From NCBI GenBank assembly GCA_963281255.1, contig OY725489.1, positions 7,192,523 through 7,256,522 on the forward strand: a stretch of DNA of 64,000 nt, in the 5' to 3' direction. Source of the DNA: Aphrocallistes beatrix (Eukaryota; Porifera; Hexactinellida; Sceptrulophora; Aphrocallistidae). Shown here piece by piece: positions 33,340 through 43,618 of the stretch (position 1 is its first letter; each line of letters opens with the position of its first letter). A program made the translations under genes and the position numbers. The notes under the pieces were generated by a model that did not search any database, had not been told where the DNA came from, and saw nothing but the letters and a program-made list of their open reading frames with translations.

Positions 33340-34700
33340 AGTTGTCATTTTTTACGTCCTAACCGTGTTCTACTATTTATACTACCCAGACAAAAGTATT
33401 ACACGAAAACTTCCATACAAACAGTATTAAATTGGATCTTTTCAAAAAAGGAACATGTTCCCAAACAGTACAAAATACTCTATTTTTATTTCAAATTCGT
33501 AATCTACACATTCTAATTACTCATAATTAAGAGTCTCAACTCAATTACTTATCCTTGTATAGAAAATTATCAACCTCTGTCACTTTGTGTTATTAATCGC
33601 CATTATATATAATGGCTGTGACTTGGGACAAGTAGCATCAAGTATCAAATGTTGTTTTTTATTAACTTGGGAGTTAATAAAGGCTATCAGTTATTAGAAA
33701 TTAGGATTTGTAGTTAATGAATTTTAATTAAAAAATTATTTACAGTTTGACTGGATATTCCTTTATGAATAGACCAACTCAATACTATTTGTATTGAGTT
33801 TTCTGTGGTGGTCGAATACTTTTATACATGACTTATCTAGCCTATTTTGGAATTTTTTTAGAATCTGCACCCCTAAAAACCCCATGTCAACCTTTGGAAG
33901 CTAGTCTCCTACATATTTTTCAAAATTCGTAAAATGGTGGGAAAATATGTATATAAAAGTGTGAAAATATGCGCAGAACCTTTTTTATTGCTATACACTA
34001 TAATAGAATTAAAATATCAAGCATAGGTTGTGGTTTTAAAGTGTATAAATAACAATAAAAGCTCAGATTATGCTATTATTTAGAATGACAGGAATCACCA
34101 AGGCCAGTATCAATGTATTTCAAATGTCATCCTAATTGTTCCAATAATTTCAGAATTGTGAAAGTTTAAAGTGTCCTCGATTTTGAATAATTGAAAAAAT
34201 CGGAAAATTAATAAGAATTTGGTATGTCATTAGACCTTATAATGGCCAGAATATGCTAACATCAAGATAATAGAAACTTTTTAATTTTGTACTAACTTTA
34301 CCTTGTCCATTAGGTGAGTTGGGGATCGATGTGTAAATTAACTTAAGACATCTCAGAAATACTTTCATTATTGATAAAGCTATCTTAGTAGAAATTTAAT
34401 ATAAACATGTTAAAATACTACTTTGAGATTTCTTTTGAATATGAACTAATATCATCTATTTTTATTGATGAATGCAATCAAATTTTTATTTTAGCAAAAT
34501 ACTTCTAATTTCTCCTATTTTTTGTGCATATTGTTCTCAGTGATTGATCTTAGGCCACTGTTAATAGGTTTATAGAAAGCCTTTTCAACTCTAAAATACT
34601 ATAGTAGGGATACTGGTAGGCGATATTTTTATTACCTTTATCTCATCATTTATCACATGACGGACAATTTGATATATAATTGATTACAAACTTGATTAAG
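33340..34700. other. Mostly unassigned, one family A scrap
   Basis: No gene recognised. A family A scrap spans about 33830-34010. If the SAM-VLIG gene model is right, this is the last part of its intron. Confidence 0.35.
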
Positions 34701-34709
34701 TTAACGCAT

Positions 34710-35045
34710 CCAGGGTTGAGGTTGGTTAATCGATTTTAGGGCTCGGTTATTTTGGTTTCCTCTAGGGTGGTTAACCGATTAACCGATATCAGTTTTATAA
34801 TTGGTTGAAATATGGATTTTGGACTAAGCTTTAACCTAATATTGAAATAATTGATAATTTTCAGTGGTCTTGAAATATTCTATGCTGTTAGAAAATCGAA
34901 ATCTATTACATTTAAATAATTTATAATGAAATCAGTGTAAATATTTAGAAAATAGAGCAGATCGGCTAACAGATCTAAGATATCCTTAACCGTTAACCGA
35001 GATTGACGGCGGTTAGCTGGTTAACTGGTTAACCGAATCCTTCCT
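34710..35045. mobile_element. hAT-type MITE just upstream of the giant exon
   Basis: Flanked by the perfect 8-bp repeat TAACGCAT (34702-34709 and 35046-35053). Ends CCAGGGTTGAGGTTGGTTAA and, inverted, AGGAAGGATTCGGTTAACC. It is packed with GGTTAACCGATT-type motifs. It lies 83 bp before the proposed splice acceptor. Confidence 0.75.
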
Positions 35046-35128
35046 TAACGCATCATAGCTTCAAAAACCACCAATACATATTGAAATGCTAGTTAAATAC
35101 TAGTTAATAAAAATAGACTTGTTTTTAG

Positions 35129-38100
35129 TGTAATAAAAGCTCTTTTTCCCATTGCAATTTTGAACTTCGAAACGATACAAGACAACAAGTTGAAGAATTA
35201 TTTGCAAGCAAATCAATCATGAAATTTGAAAATACTATATCCATTTCTGATTACAAGATAATCACGATCGAATCCAATAGAAATGTTTTAGAGAAGTTTT
35301 CAGAAATGCTAAAGGAAAAATTTTCCATTCCTAATATTACTAATATACAATCAATTCTATTCTATTACTTAAAATGCGGACTAGCTTTTGATGAAATTTT
35401 GAATTATTTGTGCAAAAATAACTCTCCTGGGGTAGCTAAAACAAGTAATGAATTATTCCACTCAATATTTCGACAGTCTGATCCTCTTGTTAAGGTACTA
35501 TGCATCGATGATTATTCATTCAACTTTCCAGTTCCTTTCTATTATCCATCAATAAAATTAATCGATAAAAACGCGGATAAAGTTGATTTTGAAATATGTC
35601 AAGAATTGTGGTATACATTTCCAGAATGTTTGGCGATTGCATCTTTTGGATTGGGAATGGCTGGCTACTCTTCTATTGGAAAGTCTGAACTTCTGGATTT
35701 GGTATTTAACACAAACTTTGTAACAAACAAAGCTGATAGAAGTCCATTCCAGTTGAATTCTATTGAAGTAAAAATTTCAAAAGATTTAAGTGAAAAATGT
35801 GACGATATCAAAGTACCAACATTTGCATTGTTTAATTGTCATCGCGGAGTCAGTCCAGAGATTATACGTATACTAGCTAAACACGTCAATATCATCTTGA
35901 TACATGTTCATCAAAAAGACTTTGAAGATGAACCATTCAAAGAAGAACTCGAATTCTTTATAATGCTCTCAAAGATTGTCATCGTTTTGATACGTGACAG
36001 TGATGGGCCAATTTATCAAGAAAAAAGAAGAGGCTACTATCGTCTAGCCATATCTAACTGTAAATTAATAAATAGAACCAAGGAAAATGAAATCAAACAA
36101 TGCTTCGTCGAAATATTTCAACTACCAGAAAATTCAAAAAGGTTAAGCGAATTCCATAAGGTTAACAGAAGTTTGATAGAAAATGTAATGAAAGATTTTA
36201 ATGGTGGAGTCTATCATCAGGATATTTTAAAATCAAAAGAAAGAGTTCAGAAGATGATTAAAGTGACTAAGAAAGACTATAACTACGAAAGCAATGTACA
36301 TTTCTTATCTTTCTATCCAATTTTTATAGATTATATGACTTCAACTCACAAAGCAAATCGTGAACTTAATCAAGATAAGGCAGAGAAACTAAACAAAGAA
36401 TGCTCTAAACTTGACCAAGACCTAAAGAGTGCTCAAACTAAGATTGTTATTGAACATTTCTTTGACCTGTTTGAAGATCCTTATTCACCGCTCCTTTTGA
36501 AGATCTTATCAGAACATTTGTTAACTTTAAATGATGAAGATTCCAATATTCAATGTTCTATCGATGTGCTATGGAGAGAAGCCCTGTTGTCCTACAAGTA
36601 CGATTGTTCAAGAAAAAGTCATGAAAGCAAAGATTTCATCACTAAGCTACAGAATTGTTTTTATAGACAAATAATGAATGGGGAACCTTTCGAACTCATT
36701 GATGGTGATAATCTTGTATTTCACAGCAAAGATATTGACATCCTTCTCCAGGAATATTATGAAAAACAAAAATCAATATTCGATAGTTATACTAACAAAG
36801 GCATGGAACTAAGCGAAGCACCAATAGTAATTAGCATCCTTGGAGCTCAAAATTCAGGAAAATCTACTCTACTCAACTATTTATTTGGTTGCCGTTTTGC
36901 GACTCGTAGTGGTCGTTGTACTAAAGGTGTTTACGGTTCTTTGTTTCAGATGCAAAAATGTATCAATAACTCTAAAACCCTATTAATTCTTGATACAGAG
37001 GGATTAAGTGCCGTGGAAAGGGAAAATTCGGAGAGCGGTGATATCATTGATTTTGATAGAACTCTGGCACTATTCTGTTTATCAGTCTCACATATCATCA
37101 TCATCAATATAATGGGAGATATAAGTGTTGCACAAAAGAATCTTTTAGAAGTCTGTGCTTACTCTTTAAACAGACTCAAAGTAAACAAGATTGTCCTCCC
37201 GAAATTATTCTTTGTTTTGAATAATCAAACAAGCCTCAACGTCGAGAACCACGCCAGTTCACTAAATTCCTTAATGGAAAGTCTAAAATTGCCTGTTTAT
37301 AGCCCATATGGCGAACAGGAGATGAAAGTTTCAGATATAATTCGATTGACTCATCAAGATCTAATTATCCTACCCTCAGCTTTTAATTGTATTGCTGTTG
37401 ACTCACCATTCTGTAATGATGCACAAAAAAAGCAATTAAAGCTTGTAACAACTGAGATTTTCTTAACAAAATGCGCAGGATTAAAAGATAAAATGATTAA
37501 TGAAACAATGAACGCCTTTTGCAACGATAAACCACCTTTCCAGAATTTGAGTGAATGGTTACAAATGGCTGGTCTTATTTGGGAAACTGCAATTAAATAC
37601 CAGGACATAGTCATGTACCCTAAGATGGAAGAAATTACATTTTCTCAGAGTTTATGCGACATCTACCATAAATTGATCGAAAAAGAAATCTATCAGAAAC
37701 AACCAAAATTGAGACTTGCGTTGGATAAAATTTTCAAAGAAATTGATAAATATAAACGAGTTTTCAATCAAGATCAGGTACTAATTGAGAAAATGCAAAA
37801 ATTTGATGAGACTTTTGATGAATATAAAATTAAATGTGAGGATGAATTTGAAAGAGAAGCAAAAGGACAGCCCAACTTTCTCAAATATCCGATTCTTTTC
37901 GAAACAGCTTCCTCTAATTTGAAACGATTAATCTTCAATTTTAAGAAAGGATTCGTAGATAAATTAAAAAATCACATAAAGTTTTTATTATTCGAACTTA
38001 AAATATCCTTGAGTATGAAATATTTCATTGATACAATCAATCCTGAACTTCACCAATATGTCAACAGGCATAGCAATGAAAAAAAAAAGGCTTTTGACAA

Positions 38101-40882
38101 ATATTGGGATCAATGTTTTGAAATTAATTTCGAAGATAATTTCGATAGCCAAGAAACATATTTTGAAACTCTCTACTCTAACTTTAAAATGGAATGTAAT
38201 TATATCGAATCTTTTAAAACAATCTTGGACCTATTTCAAAAACATAAATTTGATATAACTAAGATAATTTCAGAAATAGAAGGGGAAATTTTATCTGGCT
38301 TGAAAAAATTTGATCCACATCATCCTGAAGATTGGTATTTTTGTACGCTAAGTCAATCATTTGTAGAATTTTGGCAAGAACAACACGATAATACAAGTAT
38401 TATAGGTATTTATTTCTCACCAAGCGCTCTATTCCATTCTGAAGATGAGGAAGATAATCTCCACCCTAATGATCAACCCAGAGTTAAAGATAAATTCCAA
38501 AGATGGATCCCAAAAGAATTGTATCCTCTAGTAAAATCGTGTTCTGGAAAATATAATGATCATGAAATTGTCTGGGGGGACCTACCTGAAAGAATTCAAA
38601 TACTTTGTCTGGCCTCTGAGCTAAAGGATCAAAGTAATTCGAATATAAGTTTATGGGATACGCTTATGGACCAAGTTAAAACCTGCATTGAGTCTACTTT
38701 AGATAAAGATGAGGAACTTACACAAAGTACGATAAAAATTCTCGTTAAGGATTTTAAAATGAAAATTCGGATTTTGAACCAGGAAATCAGGTATATCAGA
38801 GCAATGCTCTCACATAGAGCAGAGCGAGCATTTTCCACTTTACTTTTCTCTAACGCTTTTAAGGTTTATTGGAAAATTCAAAAAGAACAGATACGACAGG
38901 AAAAGAAATATCAAGATACAAATAAAATATTACTTGAAGATTACTTCTTACAAAAAATTGACAATTGCAAAATTTTCCAAGGAGATTTTGATGAAGAAAT
39001 AGCAAAAGCAAACGATGTCATGATTTCAAGAAAGTATGCTTTAAGCTTTATTGAAGCAGTAAAGAGGCATGTTTTGTCTTTAATACGGATTCAAGTCGAA
39101 GAACATTTTGAGAAAGAAAAAAATGATAAAACTGTAGAGGGTTTGCTTGCAATGGCAGAGGACAGAATTAACCAAATACTCAGCAATAACTTGGATGAAG
39201 AAGTCACTACTGAACATTTTGTAGTTCAATTTATTTGTAATCGAAATATCTGCTTAGAAAAACTTTTTCATGAAAAATTTAGTGAACTAGAAGAAATGGT
39301 AAATGTGGAGATGCAAAATGAAGCAAAAAAAAAATTCAACTGTTTCATTAGTCCATTGGAACGACAGCTTATGTCATTACAACAGTATTTTAAAAGACTA
39401 TTTGAAGAAGAAACGACAACCAATATTTTACTTTCAGACTACAATTTTGAAATAAATGGAATTGCAACTTCAAAGGAAGCTCCATTCAGAGCAATGATGC
39501 TCTATTTAAGTGAATATCTCAATTCAGTGATCCCAAGTGAAGACATTTTGAAAACAGATTACACAATCGAAGGAGTAAATATCAGAAGGTCGGATAATTG
39601 TATCCTTCCTTTAGAGAGGTTTGGAGTAAAAATTAGCTCAGAGGTTTTTCAAATGTTAGAAAATACCGATATCTTTTATAAAGAAGTAATTTATGACATT
39701 TATTCATTCATTGAAAACTTTTCAAAAATACTTCAAGATGAACTTGAGAATTTTTCCCTCGAAACAGATTATATTAACCAGTTGTTTAAACATTTCCGCG
39801 GTCAATACTTAAAAGACGCACTTGGCTGCGACATGCGTTGTCCAAGCTGTGGTAAATTTTGTGAAAAGAAAATCCATGATGACGGTTCAAAATGTCAGAT
39901 TTTTAAAGGCCATCAAATTTCATCAATGGGAGGAAAGGTTTGGAAGAATGATGCTTCAAAGTCAGCTGTTTTGTTCATGTGTGATGATTATCAAGAATTT
40001 ATGAATGTGAGACTACCTGACAGGTCAATGCAATGGAGAGAATTTAAGTTAACATGTGGAAGTGGATGGATATGGGAATTGCAAAACGATGAATTCAAAA
40101 ATAGTCATAGAGAGAAAATGGTGGATATATGGTCTAAATTCGGAAGGGCAATACTAAATTATCATTCTGAGAAAGGGAATACTATTTCTTTTGTTCCTTA
40201 CGGCCCTTTAGAATTGAAGGCTATTGCGACCAATTTTTACATCTGTTTCCTAATAGATGGCACAGGTTCTATGAGAGAGGATATCAAAAGAGCTCGAGAT
40301 TCTGTATCTAAACTCGCTGTTCAGTTTCAAAAAAGAGCCTCAAAATGTAGATTCCGAGTTGTGATATACCGTGATCATTGTGATACTAAAATAATCGAGG
40401 CTTGTCCTGAAAGATCTACATTTTCTGAAAACTCTACCAGCATCATAAAATTCTTAGAAGGTGTGAAAGCCACAGGTGGAGGGGATGGACCAGAGGCCAT
40501 GCTAGATGGTTTTGCTAATGCTGTAAGAAATACAGATTGGCCGGACGAGAAATATTCCCGGAACATACTTGTGCATATATTTGATGCACCACCTCATGGT
40601 GATTTTCCTAATTATCGAGGGCATAGTGATGCCAGTAACAAATCAAACTGTTGCTGTTGTAACCGCAATGATCTATGTAAATATGATTGGGATGAAGATG
40701 TCTGGAATCCAATGAAGGATAAAATGATCTTTTATCACGGAATCAACACGCAAAGAGCTTACAAGGGTTTTGAGTCCACGATGAAGGAAAAATTAAGTGA
40801 ATTTTGTGGAAAGTTTCAATTATGTGGTAAAGAACAGGTTGATGAAGCAGTGTTACGATTATTCATTGCTTTTCATATTTAG
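35129..40882 (+). CDS. VLIG-type giant GTPase with C-terminal vWA domain
   Basis: One uninterrupted frame. The first ATG is at 35219 (1,887 codons), but the frame stays open upstream to a good acceptor (GTTTTTAG|TG at 35128), adding 30 codons, so this is probably an internal or last exon. Residues counted from ATG 35219: an N-terminal region with a P-loop GYSSIGKS (149-156); the VLIG-type G domain with GAQNSGKST (542-550), GRCTKG (565-570) and LDTEG (591-595), with LNNQ where a G4 motif is expected; long helical, coiled-coil-like regions; a cysteine cluster CDMRCPSCGKFC (near 1537); then a vWA domain with MIDAS DGTGSM (near 1679), YRDHCD, GGGDGPEAMLDGF and FDAPPHGDFPNY. VLIG proteins are large cytosolic GTPases, interferon-induced in vertebrates. 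The role here is not known. No signal peptide or membrane segment is seen. Confidence 0.9.
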   Translation, partial: CNKSSFSHCNFELRNDTRQQVEELFASKSIMKFENTISISDYKIITIESNRNVLEKFSEMLKEKFSIPNITNIQSILFYYLKCGLAFDEILNYLCKNNSPGVAKTSNELFHSIFRQSDPLVKVLCIDDYSFNFPVPFYYPSIKLIDKNADKVDFEICQELWYTFPECLAIASFGLGMAGYSSIGKSELLDLVFNTNFVTNKADRSPFQLNSIEVKISKDLSEKCDDIKVPTFALFNCHRGVSPEIIRILAKHVNIILIHVHQKDFEDEPFKEELEFFIMLSKIVIVLIRDSDGPIYQEKRRGYYRLAISNCKLINRTKENEIKQCFVEIFQLPENSKRLSEFHKVNRSLIENVMKDFNGGVYHQDILKSKERVQKMIKVTKKDYNYESNVHFLSFYPIFIDYMTSTHKANRELNQDKAEKLNKECSKLDQDLKSAQTKIVIEHFFDLFEDPYSPLLLKILSEHLLTLNDEDSNIQCSIDVLWREALLSYKYDCSRKSHESKDFITKLQNCFYRQIMNGEPFELIDGDNLVFHSKDIDILLQEYYEKQKSIFDSYTNKGMELSEAPIVISILGAQNSGKSTLLNYLFGCRFATRSGRCTKGVYGSLFQMQKCINNSKTLLILDTEGLSAVERENSESGDIIDFDRTLALFCLSVSHIIIINIMGDISVAQKNLLEVCAYSLNRLKVNKIVLPKLFFVLNNQTSLNVENHASSLNSLMESLKLPVYSPYGEQEMKVSDIIRLTHQDLIILPSAFNCIAVDSPFCNDAQKKQLKLVTTEIFLTKCAGLKDKMINETMNAFCNDKPPFQNLSEWLQMAGLIWETAIKYQDIVMYPKMEEITFSQSLCDIYHKLIEKEIYQKQPKLRLALDKIFKEIDKYKRVFNQDQVLIEKMQKFDETFDEYKIKCEDEFEREAKGQPNFLKYPILFETASSNLKRLIFNFKKGFVDKLKNHIKFLLFELKISLSMKYFIDTINPELHQYVNRHSNEKKKAFDKYWDQCFEINFEDNFDSQETYFETLYSNFKMECNYIESFKTILDLFQKHKFDITKIISEIEGEILSGLKKFDPHHPEDWYFCTLSQSFVEFWQEQHDNTSIIGIYFSPSALFHSEDEEDNLHPNDQPRVKDKFQRWIPKELYPLVKSCSGKYNDHEIVWGDLPERIQILCLASELKDQSNSNISLWDTLMDQVKTCIESTLDKDEELTQSTIKILVKDFKMKIRILNQEIRYIRAMLSHRAERAFSTLLFSNAFKVYWKIQKEQIRQEKKYQDTNKILLEDYFLQKIDNCKIFQGDFDEEIAKANDVMISRKYALSFIEAVKRHVLSLIRIQVEEHFEKEKNDKTVEGLLAMAEDRINQILSNNLDEEVTTEHFVVQFICNRNICLEKLFHEKFSELEEMVNVEMQNEAKKKFNCFISPLERQLMSLQQYFKRLFEEETTTNILLSDYNFEINGIATSKEAPFRAMMLYLSEYLNSVIPSEDILKTDYTIEGVNIRRSDNCILPLERFGVKISSEVFQMLENTDIFYKEVIYDIYSFIENFSKILQDELENFSLETDYINQLFKHFRGQYLKDALGCDMRCPSCGKFCEKKIHDDGSKCQIFKGHQISSMGGKVWKNDASKSAVLFMCDDYQEFMNVRLPDRSMQWREFKLTCGSGWIWELQNDEFKNSHREKMVDIWSKFGRAILNYHSEKGNTISFVPYGPLELKAIATNFYICFLIDGTGSMREDIKRARDSVSKLAVQFQKRASKCRFRVVIYRDHCDTKIIEACPERSTFSENSTSIIKFLEGVKATGGGDGPEAMLDGFANAVRNTDWPDEKYSRNILVHIFDAPPHGDFPNYRGHSDASNKSNCCCCNRNDLCKYDWDEDVWNPMKDKMIFYHGINTQRAYKGFESTMKEKLSEFCGKFQLCGKEQVDEAVLRLFIAFHI

Positions 40883-41515
40883 AAGTACATTCTTATTTAT
40901 ACTGTTTTTAACCTATTAATATTTTGTATAGTTACCAATTGGTGTGTTTACTATTCTTATGACAGTGTGCTAATTTTTGTGTGCGAGATTTGAGTTTTTT
41001 ATCAAAACTTTTTTGGTTTGCCACGGGAGTAGAAACTTGTGGGAATTTTTAGTAATTCTTTCTAGCTTCATCTGAAATCCTATTTATCTAACATTGTGGT
41101 CTATTATTATCTTCTAGTACTGTATTTGTATATTTCCCCAAATATTTTAATCTACACAGTACTTGCTCGTAATATTTTGTTAATTTCTTGAAATTTGATC
41201 TTTTCTAGAACTTCAGGTATCGGAATAAGTTGAGACCAAGAGGGTTCAGATAAGTGAAATGTTTGGATAACTGAAGTTCGAAGAATTGAAATTCAGATAG
41301 ATGACTTTCTATCATTTATAATGAACCGAAAAATTTAATCGTTGTGGTTGAATAAACCCAGAAATGTGATATTCTGAATATTTCTATGGATTTCATGATT
41401 TATTAGGTTTCAATTTACAGTATATAATGAATGCGATCTATCAGCAATCATTAGAAATTGTTTTTTCAATCCATTTAAATCTCTTAGCTCAGGAAAGACC
41501 TTTTCCAATTTTTCA
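40883..41515 (+). other. 3' flank of the VLIG-like gene
   Basis: The TAG at 40880-40882 is followed by AT-rich sequence. The first AATAAA I find is at 41351-41356, a possible polyadenylation signal. A short inverted pair (GAACTTCAG near 41210, and its inverse near 41275) resembles a tiny Tigger-like MITE. Confidence 0.35.
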
Positions 41516-41519
41516 TAGG

Positions 41520-41900
41520 ATTATGGGCCGTGCGGGCCGAATATAATAGGTTGCGTGCTCCGCGGGCCGGAAATCTTGGCAGGACTCCCCGCGATGGCAA
41601 CCGAGACGATATTTTTAATTGTCACGAGGTACCAATTAAGGAATACTTACGTGAATGGAAATTTGTTAGTTTCTACTTATTTGTCTTTGCAGAAACTCAC
41701 TCCCATAAAAGGATTCCCTAAGTGTCTCTCTATAGTTAGTAACTAACAAAGTGGGCCAAAAATATTGATGCGGGCTTCTTGCGGGCCGAATAATTTAGTT
41801 GCGGGCTTCTTGCGGGCCGAATAATTTAGTGCGGGCCGCGGGCTGGGTTAACTTAAAATTGCGGGCCGCGGTTACAAATTTCGGCCCGCGTGCAACTCTG
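41520..41900. mobile_element. hAT-like repeat rich in GCGGGCCG
   Basis: The right end, read inverted, is CAGAGTTGCACGCGGGCCG, a hAT-style start. GCGGGCTTCTTGCGGGCCGA is repeated inside. The left end lacks the CAG terminus, so it is truncated or eroded. Confidence 0.55.
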
Positions 41901-41989
41901 TGGTATACTGACCCTCATCATTGATATGTTATCACTGTGATAGAGTAACCAGCATAATGGATATGCACAGCACTCTATGTATACTAAGG

Positions 41990-42437
41990 CAGGTGTTCTC
42001 AACCTTTTACGAACTGCGTACCTCCTGAGGCGAAAGGAAAAGTCCAGGTGCCCTCGAATCAAATCTAGCAAGATTCCGCTAAAGTATTATATGTTGATAT
42101 AATTTCTAATGATGAACGCAACACAATTAAATTTTAAATTGATCTGAAATTATGTGAGATAACAATTTAATTTTAGAATTTATATCTAGAAAGTGAAACC
42201 CTAAAATGGTATTGTCAAGTGAAGTTCATAAATTCGTGTTAAAATATATCCTGGTATAATTAGCAACCTTACATAATTAACCAAAGAATACGTACTGTCA
42301 TAATTAGGGTTTACCTTTGACAGGTCTCGAATCAGAAGTAATTACCAGACATAATTTCATAGTACTTCTAGACATTTAAAGTTGGTTCAACATACCCCTC
42401 GAAAAACACCTGGCGTACCCCAGGTTGAGAACCCCTG
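41990..42437. mobile_element. hAT-type MITE
   Basis: Ends CAGGTGTTCTCAACC and, inverted, CAGGGGTTCTCAACCTGGGG. Perfect 8-bp repeats TACTAAGG at 41982-41989 and 42438-42445. Non-coding. Confidence 0.85.
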
Positions 42438-42485
42438 TACTAAGGCAATGGCATCAAAAAATTGGTACCATGGATTGGTTAGATA

Positions 42486-42770
42486 CAGTCGAACCTGCTA
42501 TAACGTCCACTCTATATCACGGTCACCAGTCTATAGTGGTCACAGTCCTGTCGGAAATTCCATAATATTGAACCTGACCTGTGTATAGCGATCAACGGCT
42601 CAACGCGGCCAGCGGCCACCTGTTTGTAGTCCCTTACTGACCCTAAAACTGTATACGTATAACGGCCATCACCTGTCTATAACGGCCACTACCTGTTTAT
42701 AACTGTCATCGCCTTATTCGCCTTTTTATGTCTTTATTACAGGACCTGTTACGAACAATAAACAAGTTTC
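42486..42770. mobile_element. Half of the CAGTCGAACCTGCTATAACG Tigger-type MITE
   Basis: Matches the inverse of the right half of the 13548-13993 element and stops near the middle. A TA precedes the terminus. Confidence 0.65.
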
Positions 42771-42774
42771 TTAA

Positions 42775-43430
42775 TCAGAGGCGGCGCCAGGACGCCGCCA
42801 CTGGGGGGCACCTTGGGGGTACAAATCATTTCCAGTGGGGCACCAACATTTTTTTGGGTACAGATTACCCGCCAATGAGAACTAATCATTGAAGACATTT
42901 GTAGCAACAATTGATTTATTTATATTTGTATGAAATTATAAATACGTACTTATATAAGTGCGATTCTACGATTTCCTAGTTTTGCGAAGTCATCCACGAT
43001 GTCCTCCATGTTGATTCGGGACGATTATGTTATTTTCTTACACTTACTGTTATTTTATTACACTTAAATATTGGTGTACACTATTGAATTAGAGAAACCT
43101 GTTTATCGATATACAATTAGTATGGGGCTTTCCTCCATCCTGATAGTTAGTGTATGTCACCTCTCCTCATCCGACAATGACATTGTAATTTTCCAATACT
43201 AAACCCCCATATACAATTTCGAGCACCACATCACGCCTCCTCAATTGCCTTTTTTTGAAATTTAATTTCGCTCTTGAAATTTACAATTTTTAACTTGTTT
43301 GAAGTAATAGTTTAACTAATAATTAGGACTCTTAGCATTAAACTCAATTACAATCATATTATATTAAAAATTTTCTTTTTTGATTAATCTGACTATTTTT
43401 TAGATACTAAATCTTGCTGAATCCTTTAAC
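42775..43430. other. Unassigned stretch with one hAT-like end
   Basis: GGCGGCGCCAGGACGCCGCC at 42780 resembles the ends of the hAT MITE at 61840-62044. I find no partner end. The rest is AT-rich without a gene. Confidence 0.35.
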
Positions 43431-43618
43431 AAATCCTTACTATTAAAACTCGATTAATGTATATTTATTTATTTATTAATATGTAGCTTTCTGCCCCCGG
43501 CAGTTTCTTTAATCAATTCGTTACAGATATATAACAAATTGATTGAAGAAACTGCCAGGCGGAGAAAGCTGATTTTTGGCATGTGGGAGTCTTTTGGCTA
43601 TGGCTCCACTAAGTTCTG

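Noticed and set aside
37354-40566. Short frames within the giant exon on either strand
   Set aside because: They are shadows of the 1,887-codon frame.
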